A stretch of 25,266 nucleotides of DNA, taken from NCBI GenBank assembly GCA_023145125.1, contig JAGLEK010000568.1, positions 1 to 25,266 on the forward strand, written 5' to 3'. The DNA comes from Bacteroidales bacterium. Lineage in GTDB: Bacteria > Bacteroidota > Bacteroidia > Bacteroidales > B18-G4. Under the pieces are notes generated by a model, which was not told the DNA's origin, did no database searches, and saw nothing but the letters and a program-made list of their open reading frames with translations. This document shows positions 1 through 7,958 of this stretch, piece after piece; the stretch's first letter is position 1, and each line of letters starts with the position of its first letter. A program made the translations under genes and the position numbers.

Positions 1-7
1 TCAACCC

Positions 8-625
8 TTAATGAAGATTCATCCCAAGCAGGTGAATGAACTCCGCTCTTGTTTCCTGTCGCTCAAAGGCTCCTGTAAAATCTGAAGTTGTCGTAACTGA
101 ATTTTGTTTTGCTACTCCCCGCATGACCATGCACAGGTGTTTGGCTTCTATCACGACAGCCACCCCCAGGGGGTTCAGTGTATTCTGGATCGCATCTTTG
201 ATCTGTGTGGTAAGGCGTTCCTGCACCTGTAAGCGCCGGCTGTAGGCCTCCACAACCCTTGCGATCTTGCTTAGCCCTGTGATATATCCATCAGGAATAT
301 ACGCGACGTGTGCTTTCCCGATAAAGGGTATCATGTGGTGTTCACACATCGAAAATACATCAATATCCTTCACGATCACCATCTCACGGTAATCCTCCTT
401 GAACTTGGCCGAATTCAGTATCTCTACCGGGTCAACATCATTGCCATGCGTAAAATATTGCATGGCCTTGGCAACGCGTTCCGGAGTGCTAAGCAAGCCC
501 TCCCGATTCGGGTCTTCCCCAATCAGCTTAAGGATTTCTGTATAATGGCCTTTCAGTTTTTCGATCTTCTCCTGATCAAAGCTGTCTATCCTTTCGTAAT
601 CAAGCAGTATATTGCTATTACTCAT
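8..625 (-). CDS. folE: GTP cyclohydrolase I
   Basis: This enzyme converts GTP to 7,8-dihydroneopterin triphosphate, the first step of folate/tetrahydropterin synthesis, in the cytoplasm. The 205-residue product has the full family layout: a variable helical N-terminus, the segment with STPERVAKA near residues 46-54, the zinc site with C94 and H97 in MCEHHMIPF, and C165 in HLCMVMRG. The GTP-binding stretch after it ends in TTTSDFTGAF. All three expected zinc ligands are present, so the enzyme should be active. The start is an ATG. It lies 32 bases after the upstream small membrane-protein gene on the same strand and is probably the last gene of the sprE operon visible here; the window ends 7 bases beyond its stop. 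Identification is by family motifs and is secure. Confidence 0.97.
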   Translation of the reverse strand: MSNSNILLDYERIDSFDQEKIEKLKGHYTEILKLIGEDPNREGLLSTPERVAKAMQYFTHGNDVDPVEILNSAKFKEDYREMVIVKDIDVFSMCEHHMIPFIGKAHVAYIPDGYITGLSKIARVVEAYSRRLQVQERLTTQIKDAIQNTLNPLGVAVVIEAKHLCMVMRGVAKQNSVTTTSDFTGAFERQETRAEFIHLLGMNLH

Positions 626-657
626 AATTCATTACTTCTTTATGGTTGTTGATAGCT

Positions 658-1074
658 TTATTTATTTGATATATCGCCTTTTTGCATGAACTCAGAGTTC
701 ACCCTCAGCAGGGCAATTACTTCAACGCTCGTGAAGATCACATAAAATATAAAAAAGGTGATGACAAAAGCCCTGGCATCCTCCCTGTTAAGAAGAGCAT
801 ATGTGACCATCACGGCCATGTATGCCAGCAGCTTGAGCATGGTCGTCAGAATGAAAATATTTACAAACCTCATCGGACGTTTTTCCACAGCCTTATACAT
901 ATAATGAAAGATGATCAGGGTTGCAAGCAGGAAAAAAACGAGCAGAAATGGAAATGCGGGAGTATAGTATTGTTCCGGAGCATATACATAGACAAGGAAG
1001 CCTGCAGCCGTCAAAAGCAGGCTTGTAGTTACAAGGGTTCTGATAAACTTTAATATGGTGCTTTTATAATTCAT
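658..1074 (-). CDS. Small four-helix membrane protein, AtpI-like position
   Basis: This is a 138-residue integral membrane protein with four predicted hydrophobic segments, roughly residues 8-30, 39-59, 73-96 and 103-125, and a short charged C-terminus. The start is the ATG at 1074, which overlaps the atpZ stop in an ATGA arrangement, so the two are likely translationally coupled. The frame is open further upstream to 1170, but that would overlap atpZ by about 100 bases and would put a soluble leader before the first helix. Size, topology and position directly after AtpZ match the small AtpI-like proteins found ahead of F-type ATP synthase genes in Bacteroidota, which help assemble the c-ring or carry ions. 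That role is inferred from context; I do not recognise a diagnostic motif. Confidence 0.8.
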   Translation of the reverse strand: MNYKSTILKFIRTLVTTSLLLTAAGFLVYVYAPEQYYTPAFPFLLVFFLLATLIIFHYMYKAVEKRPMRFVNIFILTTMLKLLAYMAVMVTYALLNREDARAFVITFFIFYVIFTSVEVIALLRVNSEFMQKGDISNK

Positions 1075-1295
1075 TTTTTGATAAAGTCTTTGATCACCGT
1101 ATATATAGCCAGAATAACTGCCAGGATAGAGAGTACGAGCGTAAATACGGGGAATTGCCATTCCACCCATTTATCCAGCTCTCTTCCCCCGAAGGCCCCC
1201 GCCAGGATAATCACCAGCATCTGGAAGGCAATGGAAGAATACCTTGCGTACGCCTTAAGCGTTTTTTTCTCTTTCTTTGAGTCCTGTTGTTCCAT
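1071..1295 (-). CDS. atpZ: AtpZ/AtpI-family small membrane protein
   Basis: The 74-residue product has a charged, lysine-rich N-terminus (MEQQDSKKEKK), then two hydrophobic helices at about residues 20-38 and 47-68. The linker contains GGRELDKWVEW, which resembles the glycine-rich loop followed by an acidic-basic-aromatic stretch of the AtpZ family. AtpZ proteins are encoded at the head of F-type ATP synthase operons and are thought to act with AtpI in magnesium/calcium transport or enzyme assembly. The ATG start lies inside the 3' end of the bactofilin gene, overlapping it by 41 bases, and its stop overlaps the next start by 4 bases, so translation is probably coupled along the chain. No shorter form is plausible, because the next methionine is inside the first helix. 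No ATP synthase subunit gene lies in the window. Confidence 0.85.
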   Translation of the reverse strand: MEQQDSKKEKKTLKAYARYSSIAFQMLVIILAGAFGGRELDKWVEWQFPVFTLVLSILAVILAIYTVIKDFIKK

Positions 1296-1665
1296 CGAGG
1301 GCAGTTTTGTCTACCCTGGTACCTGACTCACTCATATTACAAGTACCTGAGAATCGGGCACCCGGCTCAATAGACAACTTACTGGTTGTGATCTCACCCG
1401 AAAGTTTAGCCGTTGCCTTCAGTGTTAATAATTCAGTTACGATAACCTGTGCCTTTACCTGGCCGGAAACGTCAGCATTTCTGCAGTTAACCTCTCCTTC
1501 CACATGCCCTGTCTGGCCGATCACTATCTTCCCTTTTGAATTAATTGAACCGATCAGGGTTCCGTCGATACGGAAATCACCATTTGACTGTATGTCGCCT
1601 TTGATTGTTGTTCCGGCGCCAAGCATGTTCACCGATTGTGTGTCGCCATTAATAGTCTTCGCCAT
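1255..1665 (-). CDS. Bactofilin (polymer-forming cytoskeletal protein)
   Basis: This is a 136-residue bactofilin (DUF583 family). These proteins self-assemble into filaments as a right-handed beta helix and act as scaffolds for envelope enzymes or other complexes. The central region, about residues 15-112, shows repeated short beta units built on a hydrophobic-x-G pattern: TTIKGDI, FRIDGTLIGSI, KIVIGQTGHVEGEV, ADVSGQVKA, KLSGEI, LSIEPGARFSGTC. A disordered charged tail follows. The ATG start is 23 bases after the sprE stop, so it is probably cotranscribed with that T9SS gene. Its last 41 bases are shared with atpZ in another frame. Family assignment is secure. What it scaffolds is unknown, although the neighbourhood suggests an envelope role. 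Confidence 0.93.
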   Translation of the reverse strand: MAKTINGDTQSVNMLGAGTTIKGDIQSNGDFRIDGTLIGSINSKGKIVIGQTGHVEGEVNCRNADVSGQVKAQVIVTELLTLKATAKLSGEITTSKLSIEPGARFSGTCNMSESGTRVDKTALDGTTGLKEREKNA

Positions 1666-1688
1666 TTTTAAATCTGTTAGTTTGAAGC

Positions 1689-4346
1689 TTAGTCATTGAG
1701 ATAGTTGATCTCAAAAAACCTTTTGTATAAGTCTGCATCTTTATCCCTGTAAAAGATGGGGTAGTTCTTCATTGATATTATTGTTTCTACGAAATTACCT
1801 GTACCCAGCTCACCAAATACATAGGCATCGCCATTGATATCATTGTAATAATCCATCGCATCCTCTGCATTATCAAAGTTCCCGACTGTGATCATATACC
1901 GGATATCATCCAGCAAAACGCTGTTGATCGTTAATTCCCGCAAGCTGTAATATTTTAGGTTATGGTCAGATATCCGGACTTTCATCGCGCTCAGCTTTAT
2001 TGACTGCCGCTTAACGACAAGCAGGTAAAGGTGAGTGGTTTTAGGGTCATAAGCATATGGAGATTCAAATGCCGGTTCCTCTGAAGATTCTGTGCTCGTC
2101 CCCGTACCCAGGTCCGGCCGGTCTTTTGCAATGTAATTCAACAGGTCCTGGGCCATGGGGCTCACTTCACTGGAAGGGTAATTCTTTATGATGCCCTTAA
2201 GAACAACGGCAAGGGAATCCACAACATCCACCTTACCCACTGCCAATGCTTTCAGGTATAAAAACTTTGGGATCAGGGCAGCAGAATCGCCGTACAACCT
2301 CAGAGCCTGATCACTGTTCCCGATAACCGTATAGTACTGGCCTCTCTCAAAAGCTGTATAGGTTCTGGTATACAGTTCTGACAGCTTAGATTCTTTAGCC
2401 TTCATATTTTTAAAATAGTCCGGATCCAATATGATCATGGCATAATCACTATCAGGGTAGTCGTTGATTATTAAATTTTTATAATAGTCTGATCGATTCA
2501 AGTCGCTAACATCAAGGTAAAGTCTGTACAATTGGTAGTAAACCCTTAACCTGTTTGTGTCATTGGGATATCGTTCTAACAGTTCTTCATAGGATTCGAT
2601 CGACTTTAAGGTGTTATGAAGCCCTTCAGCATAGATCAGCCCGAGGTTATAAAAAGCTTCTGCGATGGCTTCATCAGATTTTGCCAGCGCATCATCTGAA
2701 AATGGAATATCTTTCAGATAATACTCCCTGTTATGCGGATCCAGGGCTTTGATACCAAGAGTATCACCAGCTCTTGCAAGGCTGTCGAGGGCTTCATCCA
2801 ATAGCTCTTCAGGTTCAAGGGTGATCAGTTGTTTCTCCTGAAGTCGCCACAGATCCTCAAGCTTTCTGCTACCCCATTTACGGATAAACTCTGAGTATCC
2901 GTTGCTTAATGTATTGGAATTGTAAAAATACCATTTCGCCCCTCCTATTGGCTGGCCTGTATTAAAACCACTCTGCCCCTGGTCAAATGAAGCCAGGCTC
3001 TGTTCCAGTTGCTCTGCCTCGATCTGTCTTTGCTCTTCTTCTATCAGGTTCATGATGATCTCATCAATTATTGCCATGCGCTCCGGCTCCGGCATAAAAG
3101 CAAGCATCTGCAGGCTGTCTTCAAGCATTATCACCTTCAGGTTTGCGACCAGTTCTGACAGCTTGGTTGCCTTGTTCCTGATCTCTTCATAATTGGGATA
3201 ATCCTGTGGTAAGAATGTAACCGCCGTATCATAATATGCCTGTGACAATTCATATTCCGGTACTGCAAAATAAATATCAGCCAGCTCCAATGCCGAGGTA
3301 GACTTCTGATAATCGTTTGCAACGCTTCTTGCAACAGATAACCGGAGGTACTCAACACCCAGGCTGTCTTCATTATCTTTAAAAGCAACTTCTGCCAGGG
3401 CATAATAAATTTGATCGAGGTAATCTTTATTCTTATCATCACGCAGCATCCTGTCAAGGTACTTGATGATGGTCCTGCTGTCGCCATTGTCAGCTTCATA
3501 AGCCCGGGCCATATTGATCTTTGCCTGAAAAGCCATATCGTATTGCGGATTACGCCTGATCACCTCGGCATAAAGCTGTGATGCCTCGTCAAGGTCACCT
3601 TCCAAATGGTAGATCTGTGCCAGGATGAATTTTGCACGGGTCTTAAGGTCTTTTTTTCCTGCTACGGCAATGCCATCATAGAGATAGTCGATGGCATAAG
3701 TATATTTTTCCTGCTTTATAAAGTGATCGGCCTGGACCAGGGGGAAGTTGTGATAAACAGAGGTCGGGATCTTATTCTCCCCCTCATTCATATCAGTCTC
3801 GATAAGGTTTAGTACGGGCTCTGACTTTTCAAACTGCTCCATTTCAATATACGTCCTGGCAAGCCATAGCATGGCGTCGTATTTGGTCGGATTATCTTCA
3901 TATTCGCGCATGATGAAGCTAAACGAACGCCTGGCACTGTAATAATCACGCTTATAAAAGTATGCTTTTCCGATCAACAGATAGGCGTCATCAATCCACT
4001 TAACGTATTCTTTCCCTCCAAAGCGCATAGAATGTTTAAGGATTGTTTTGGAACCCTTTTCAATGGCCCTGTCGAGCAAAGGTGTTACTGTTTTTGCATC
4101 CGCATCCGTGCCATAATTGTACATTGGCAGGATCATATTGTAATTATCATCGATCGTGGTCTCCAGTTCTTTTTCCGCCTCGATCAATGCTTCTTTGCCA
4201 TTCCAGTAAACATTGTAATGGGAAGTGAGGTTATGGTACATCCTCCTGGTAAAAGTGTTCTTCTTGGTAGAACATGATACCATTACCAGCAACAAGCCCC
4301 AAATCAGGGTCCTTCCCAATAAACGATATGCTACAACCTTATTCAA
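1689..4346 (-). CDS. porW/sprE: T9SS TPR lipoprotein PorW/SprE
   Basis: This 885-residue lipoprotein belongs to the type IX secretion and gliding protein family PorW/SprE. Known members bind the GldK/GldN ring and connect it to the outer-membrane translocon. The N-terminus is a signal peptide ending in a lipobox-like VMVSC with C25 as the lipidated residue, followed by the characteristic STKKNTFTRRMYHNLTSHYN. Residues of about 100-640 are helical and rich in TPR-type pairs (for example AYFYKRDYYSARRSF). The last 110 residues form a compact SPOR-like domain (FDNAEDAMDYYNDI). The start is a TTG: there is no ATG or GTG between it and the preceding in-frame stop, and the next ATG is inside the signal peptide. 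It heads a minus-strand operon with the bactofilin, atpZ, a membrane protein and folE. Confidence 0.95.
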   Translation of the reverse strand: MNKVVAYRLLGRTLIWGLLLVMVSCSTKKNTFTRRMYHNLTSHYNVYWNGKEALIEAEKELETTIDDNYNMILPMYNYGTDADAKTVTPLLDRAIEKGSKTILKHSMRFGGKEYVKWIDDAYLLIGKAYFYKRDYYSARRSFSFIMREYEDNPTKYDAMLWLARTYIEMEQFEKSEPVLNLIETDMNEGENKIPTSVYHNFPLVQADHFIKQEKYTYAIDYLYDGIAVAGKKDLKTRAKFILAQIYHLEGDLDEASQLYAEVIRRNPQYDMAFQAKINMARAYEADNGDSRTIIKYLDRMLRDDKNKDYLDQIYYALAEVAFKDNEDSLGVEYLRLSVARSVANDYQKSTSALELADIYFAVPEYELSQAYYDTAVTFLPQDYPNYEEIRNKATKLSELVANLKVIMLEDSLQMLAFMPEPERMAIIDEIIMNLIEEEQRQIEAEQLEQSLASFDQGQSGFNTGQPIGGAKWYFYNSNTLSNGYSEFIRKWGSRKLEDLWRLQEKQLITLEPEELLDEALDSLARAGDTLGIKALDPHNREYYLKDIPFSDDALAKSDEAIAEAFYNLGLIYAEGLHNTLKSIESYEELLERYPNDTNRLRVYYQLYRLYLDVSDLNRSDYYKNLIINDYPDSDYAMIILDPDYFKNMKAKESKLSELYTRTYTAFERGQYYTVIGNSDQALRLYGDSAALIPKFLYLKALAVGKVDVVDSLAVVLKGIIKNYPSSEVSPMAQDLLNYIAKDRPDLGTGTSTESSEEPAFESPYAYDPKTTHLYLLVVKRQSIKLSAMKVRISDHNLKYYSLRELTINSVLLDDIRYMITVGNFDNAEDAMDYYNDINGDAYVFGELGTGNFVETIISMKNYPIFYRDKDADLYKRFFEINYLND

Positions 4347-4405
4347 GATATTCGGAAATAATAACTGTTTAACTGTTTTTTTTAATAAATATTATTAGAT
4401 AGCTG

Positions 4406-4454
4406 CAAATATAGCTAAAGAAATGAGTTAATCAGATTCGATGCGGCAAATATA
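4406..4454 (-). promoter_or_regulatory. Two tandem -7-like boxes upstream of sprE
   Basis: Read on the minus strand, TATATTTG occurs at 4454-4447 and again at 4413-4406. Both match the Bacteroidota -7 consensus TAnnTTTG exactly. They sit in a 10-base perfect direct repeat (GCAAATATAG on the plus strand, 4405-4414 and 4446-4455) 41 bases apart. The nearer box is about 60 bases from the sprE TTG. Neither has a clear TTTG at -33. A CTGAT (minus strand) lies 17-19 bases upstream of each. Confidence 0.5.
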
Positions 4455-4459
4455 GGCCA

Positions 4460-4479
4460 CCTGATATGCCGGTATCAGG
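4460..4479. repeat. Inverted repeat in the sprE/M23 divergent region
   Basis: CCTGATA and TATCAGG form perfect 7-base arms around the 6-base spacer TGCCGG. The element lies just upstream of the distal sprE -7-like box and could be an operator. It has no following T-run, so it is not a terminator. Function is inferred from position only. Confidence 0.45.
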
Positions 4480-4529
4480 CGTCCTTCCATTAAAAATAAT
4501 GCCAGGTATCCAGATGCAGGGATTTTTCC

Positions 4530-4537
4530 GATATTTG
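4530..4537 (+). promoter_or_regulatory. Possible -7 box for the M23 peptidase gene
   Basis: GATATTTG differs from TAnnTTTG at the first position only and lies 23 bases before the ATG at 4561. The surrounding CGATATTTGC is a 9 of 10 match, in opposite orientation, to the two boxes facing sprE. No good -33 element is visible, so this is a weak call. Confidence 0.3.
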
Positions 4538-4560
4538 CAAAGCAGCAAAGAAAATAACTA

Positions 4561-5442
4561 ATGGCCAGGAAAAATAAAAGTGACCGGAAATGGTATGGTA
4601 AACTGCGCGACAAGTACCGCCTGGTTATCATGAACAATGAAACCTATGAAGAACGGCTGTCGTTCCGTCTTTCCCGCCTGAACGTCTTTCTGCTCACCAT
4701 AGCTGTGTCGATCATCCTCATCACACTTACCATTTTCATAATTGCTTTCACACCCATCCGTGAGTACATTCCCGGTTATCTCGATGTGAACATACCCGGT
4801 AAACTGTACAGGCTTGAGCAACGGGCAGATTCCCTGGAACGTTCTCTCCGTGCCAAGGATCTCTACCTGCGAAATATCAGAAATATCATCGAGGGCAGGG
4901 AAATTGTTGATTCTATTGTACCTGTGAGGGATGCCGGCATTGATTATGACAACATTACCATCGAATCTTCCCCGGAGGATTCCATACTCAGGGCGGAATA
5001 CGATGCCCGGACAAAATACAACTTGTTTTTTTACGAATCTGAAGACCTATACGATGGGGCCCTGCAAATAAGTGATATTGTATTTTTTATTCCGGTAGAA
5101 GGCATCATCATCAACAAATTTAACCTTGCAGAAAAACATTATGGTGTCGATATTGCTGCCAGTACTGAGTCAATGATAAAATCGGTGCAGGATGGTACTA
5201 TAATTTTTTCCGACTGGACAAGTGAAACCGGCCATACAATTGCTATCCAGCACAGCGGAAATTTTATTTCCCTGTATAAGCATAATTCAACGCTGTTAAA
5301 AAGCACAGGCAGTTTTGTCAAAGCAGGTGAGCCTATTGCAGTTAGTGGTGATTCCGGTGAGCTCACCTCCGGGCCTCACCTCCATTTTGAACTCTGGCAT
5401 AACGGCACCCCCGTCGACCCGGAGGAGTATATGACCTTCTAG
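4561..5442 (+). CDS. Membrane-anchored M23 (LytM-type) metallopeptidase
   Basis: The 293-residue protein has a short basic cytoplasmic N-terminus, one membrane-spanning helix at about residues 41-63, a periplasmic linker with coiled-coil character (residues 80-110) and a C-terminal M23 peptidase domain from about residue 175. The zinc-site residues of an active enzyme are visible: H193 and D197 in HYGVD, and H273 and H275 in GPHLHFELW. It should therefore cut peptidoglycan peptide bridges and not merely activate amidases as degenerate LytM proteins do. The ATG is preceded by an A-rich stretch. The dxr start follows 10 bases after the stop, so the peptidase, dxr and rseP probably form one transcript. 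The exact substrate cannot be read from sequence. Confidence 0.93.
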   Translation: MARKNKSDRKWYGKLRDKYRLVIMNNETYEERLSFRLSRLNVFLLTIAVSIILITLTIFIIAFTPIREYIPGYLDVNIPGKLYRLEQRADSLERSLRAKDLYLRNIRNIIEGREIVDSIVPVRDAGIDYDNITIESSPEDSILRAEYDARTKYNLFFYESEDLYDGALQISDIVFFIPVEGIIINKFNLAEKHYGVDIAASTESMIKSVQDGTIIFSDWTSETGHTIAIQHSGNFISLYKHNSTLLKSTGSFVKAGEPIAVSGDSGELTSGPHLHFELWHNGTPVDPEEYMTF

Positions 5443-5452
5443 CAACATAAAA

Positions 5453-6628
5453 ATGAGTAAGAAGCGGATTGCAATACTTGGTTCAACCGGCTCCATTGGG
5501 ATACAGTCACTCGACATCCTGCGCAGCCATCCGGATCAATTTGCCATTGAAGCCCTCACAGCCGGCAATAATACAAAAGAACTTATCCGGCAGGCCAGGG
5601 AATTCCTTCCCAACATGGTAGTCATTGCCAATGAAGCTCATTATAAAGATGTTTCGAATGCCTTGTCAGATCTCGATATAAAGGTTTTTTCCGGCCAGGA
5701 ATCTGTAGCTCAGATCGTCGGATACGGAGAGATCGATATGGTATTGAATGCCATCGTTGGCTTTGCCGGATTTGAACCAACCATCAATGCTCTGAAAGCA
5801 GGCAAGGCCATCGCCCTGGCAAACAAAGAATCAATAGTGGCAGGAGGTGAACTCGTAAACCGGCTCGCCGGAGAAAACCACAGTTTTATCATCCCTGTCG
5901 ATTCCGAGCATTCTGCCATCTACCAATGTTTAGCGGGAGAATCTTCAGATGCCGTTGAAAAGATATTTCTAACGGCCTCGGGTGGGCCATTCAGGGAAAA
6001 AGATATCTCTGCCCTGGCCAATGTCAGTCCGGAAGAAGCCCTTAAACACCCTAACTGGGATATGGGTGACAAGATCAGCATCGATTCGGCCAGCATGATG
6101 AACAAAGGCCTGGAGGTAATAGAAGCAAAATGGCTCTTTGGCCTCAAGCCTGAACAGATCGAGGTGGTCATACACCCGCAGTCAGTGATCCACTCCATGG
6201 TACAGTTCCATGATGGTTCGGTAAAAGCACAGCTGGGCCTTCCTGATATGAGGCTGCCAATCCTTTATGCGTTATCGTTTCCCGGCCGCCTGCCGTCTGA
6301 TTACAAGCGTTTCAGCATTACTGATTATCCCACACTAAGTTTTGAGTCACCGGATACAAAAAAATTTCGTAACCTTGCACTCGCTTTTGAAGCCATGAAG
6401 GCAGGTGGAAATATCCCATGTGCCATGAATGCAGCCAATGAGATCGCTGTCCGGGCTTTTCTCGAGAAAAAGATCGGGTTCCTGCAAATGCCTGACATCA
6501 TCGAAAGGTGTATGATCAACATCACAAGAATTGCACAACCAGGATTTGACGATTACGTTGAGACCGACAGCGAAGCAAGGGCAATGGCCCTAAACTATAT
6601 CAGGAATAACAATGGAAATATTCATTAA
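5453..6628 (+). CDS. dxr: 1-deoxy-D-xylulose 5-phosphate reductoisomerase
   Basis: This enzyme converts DXP to 2-C-methyl-D-erythritol 4-phosphate with NADPH, the committed step of the MEP isoprenoid pathway. The 391-residue length is normal. The N-terminal NADPH loop GSTGSIG is at residues 10-16, followed by LANKES at 122-127. The metal-binding VDSEHSA has D150, S151 and E152, and MMNKGLE at 215-221 supplies the last acidic metal ligand, E221. All catalytic elements are intact. The gene begins 10 bases after the M23 peptidase and its 3' end overlaps the rseP start by 17 bases. Adjacency of dxr and rseP is common in bacteria. Confidence 0.98.
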   Translation: MSKKRIAILGSTGSIGIQSLDILRSHPDQFAIEALTAGNNTKELIRQAREFLPNMVVIANEAHYKDVSNALSDLDIKVFSGQESVAQIVGYGEIDMVLNAIVGFAGFEPTINALKAGKAIALANKESIVAGGELVNRLAGENHSFIIPVDSEHSAIYQCLAGESSDAVEKIFLTASGGPFREKDISALANVSPEEALKHPNWDMGDKISIDSASMMNKGLEVIEAKWLFGLKPEQIEVVIHPQSVIHSMVQFHDGSVKAQLGLPDMRLPILYALSFPGRLPSDYKRFSITDYPTLSFESPDTKKFRNLALAFEAMKAGGNIPCAMNAANEIAVRAFLEKKIGFLQMPDIIERCMINITRIAQPGFDDYVETDSEARAMALNYIRNNNGNIH

Positions 6629-7937
6629 AATAGCACAACTTTTGCTCAGTTTATCCATTCTCGTGATCTTTCATGAGATGGGGCATTTTCTGGCTGCAAA
6701 AATGTTTCATACCAGGGTTGAAAAATTCTATCTTTTCTTCAACCCCTGGTTTTCAATCTTTAAATTCAATTTCAAAGGCACAGAATACGGGCTGGGCTGG
6801 TTGCCACTGGGTGGATATGTGAAGATCAGCGGGATGATCGATGAATCCATGGATAAGGAAGCTATGAAAAAGCCTCCTCAACCTTATGAATTCCGGTCGA
6901 AGCCGGCATGGCAAAGGCTGATCATCATGCTTGGCGGTGTGATCGTGAATGTGCTCCTGGCCATGGTGATCTATGTTTTCATGTTATATACATGGGGAGA
7001 AAGCTATCTGCCTACGTCTGAGGCAAACAAATATGGTATCGCCGTTGATTCCATGGGGATGGAAATGGGTTTGAGAAATGGCGATAAGATCATCTCCATC
7101 GATGGTAAGATCGTGAAGGATTTTTATCAGATCCCCATTACCCTGATCCTCGACGAAGCGGATTACATTCTGGTTCAGCGCGACAGCATGATCATGAATG
7201 TTAAGATCCCGGATGGTGCCATCGGCAAGCTCGTGAAACATAAAAACCCTGACTTTATCGGTATCAGGTTTCCATACATCGTAGAAAGATTCGGAGAGAA
7301 TTCCCCTGCCGAAGCTGCAGGCATGCAGGTCGGCGATAAGCTCATTGAGTTGAATGGTGAACCTCTGAAATATTTCCATGAATACATTCGTGAAATCCCG
7401 CAGCAGAAAGGTGAGGAGATCAACATCGCATGCCTGAGGGATGCCGACACCGTATTTGTCTCTTTCCGCGTTCCGGAAGAAGGGGTGATAGGGGTATATC
7501 GCACTTCACCTGAAGAATTCTTTGCCTTCAACACACGGGATTATTCCTTTGTTGAAGCCATCCCGGCAGGGATCGTTAAAGGATACAGGGGGATCGGTGA
7601 CTACCTGAAACAGTTGCGGCTCTTATTCTCACCCGAGGTAAAGGCATATGAATCTGTTGGGGGCTTCATTACCATTGGCAGCATTTTCCCGGCCGAGTGG
7701 GACTGGGAACGTTTTTGGCGGCTGACCGCATTCCTGTCGATCATGCTGGCCATCCTGAATGTGCTTCCTATCCCTGCCCTCGACGGCGGACATGTAATGT
7801 TCCTGCTCTATGAGATAATCGCACGCAGAAAACCCAGCGATAAATTTATGGAGTATTCGCAGATAGTAGGCATGATCCTGATCTTCGCCTTGCTCATCTA
7901 CGCCAATGGCAACGACATCGTCCATTTGTTCAATTGA
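6612..7937 (+). CDS. rseP: RIP zinc metalloprotease RseP (site-2 protease)
   Basis: The 441-residue integral membrane protease performs regulated intramembrane cleavage, classically of anti-sigma factors, and also clears remnant signal peptides. The zinc motif HEMGH is at residues 21-25 in the first membrane helix. The third ligand is D391 in the C-terminal NVLPIPALDGGH motif. Between them lie a membrane-reentrant segment (LPLGGYVKISG, 64-74), a second helix (103-125) and two periplasmic PDZ-like regions (about 130-215 and 217-290), as in E. coli RseP. The ATG overlaps the end of dxr by 17 bases, implying coupled translation. No cognate anti-sigma gene is in the window. Confidence 0.97.
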   Translation: MEIFIKIAQLLLSLSILVIFHEMGHFLAAKMFHTRVEKFYLFFNPWFSIFKFNFKGTEYGLGWLPLGGYVKISGMIDESMDKEAMKKPPQPYEFRSKPAWQRLIIMLGGVIVNVLLAMVIYVFMLYTWGESYLPTSEANKYGIAVDSMGMEMGLRNGDKIISIDGKIVKDFYQIPITLILDEADYILVQRDSMIMNVKIPDGAIGKLVKHKNPDFIGIRFPYIVERFGENSPAEAAGMQVGDKLIELNGEPLKYFHEYIREIPQQKGEEINIACLRDADTVFVSFRVPEEGVIGVYRTSPEEFFAFNTRDYSFVEAIPAGIVKGYRGIGDYLKQLRLLFSPEVKAYESVGGFITIGSIFPAEWDWERFWRLTAFLSIMLAILNVLPIPALDGGHVMFLLYEIIARRKPSDKFMEYSQIVGMILIFALLIYANGNDIVHLFN

Positions 7938-7958
7938 TGATCACCGGTTCTTGTGTCA

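Noticed and set aside
1075..1170. N-terminal extension of the four-helix membrane protein, starting at 1170
   Set aside because: It would overlap atpZ by about 100 bases and put a tyrosine-rich soluble leader before the first helix; the ATG at 1074 overlapping the atpZ stop is a better start.
1277..1699. 140-residue plus-strand frame opposite the bactofilin gene
   Set aside because: It is entirely antisense to clear bactofilin and AtpZ coding sequence, has no family features and no promoter-like site.
7938..7958. Bidirectional terminator between rseP and the YitT-family gene
   Set aside because: The 21-base gap has no stem of useful length and no T-run.
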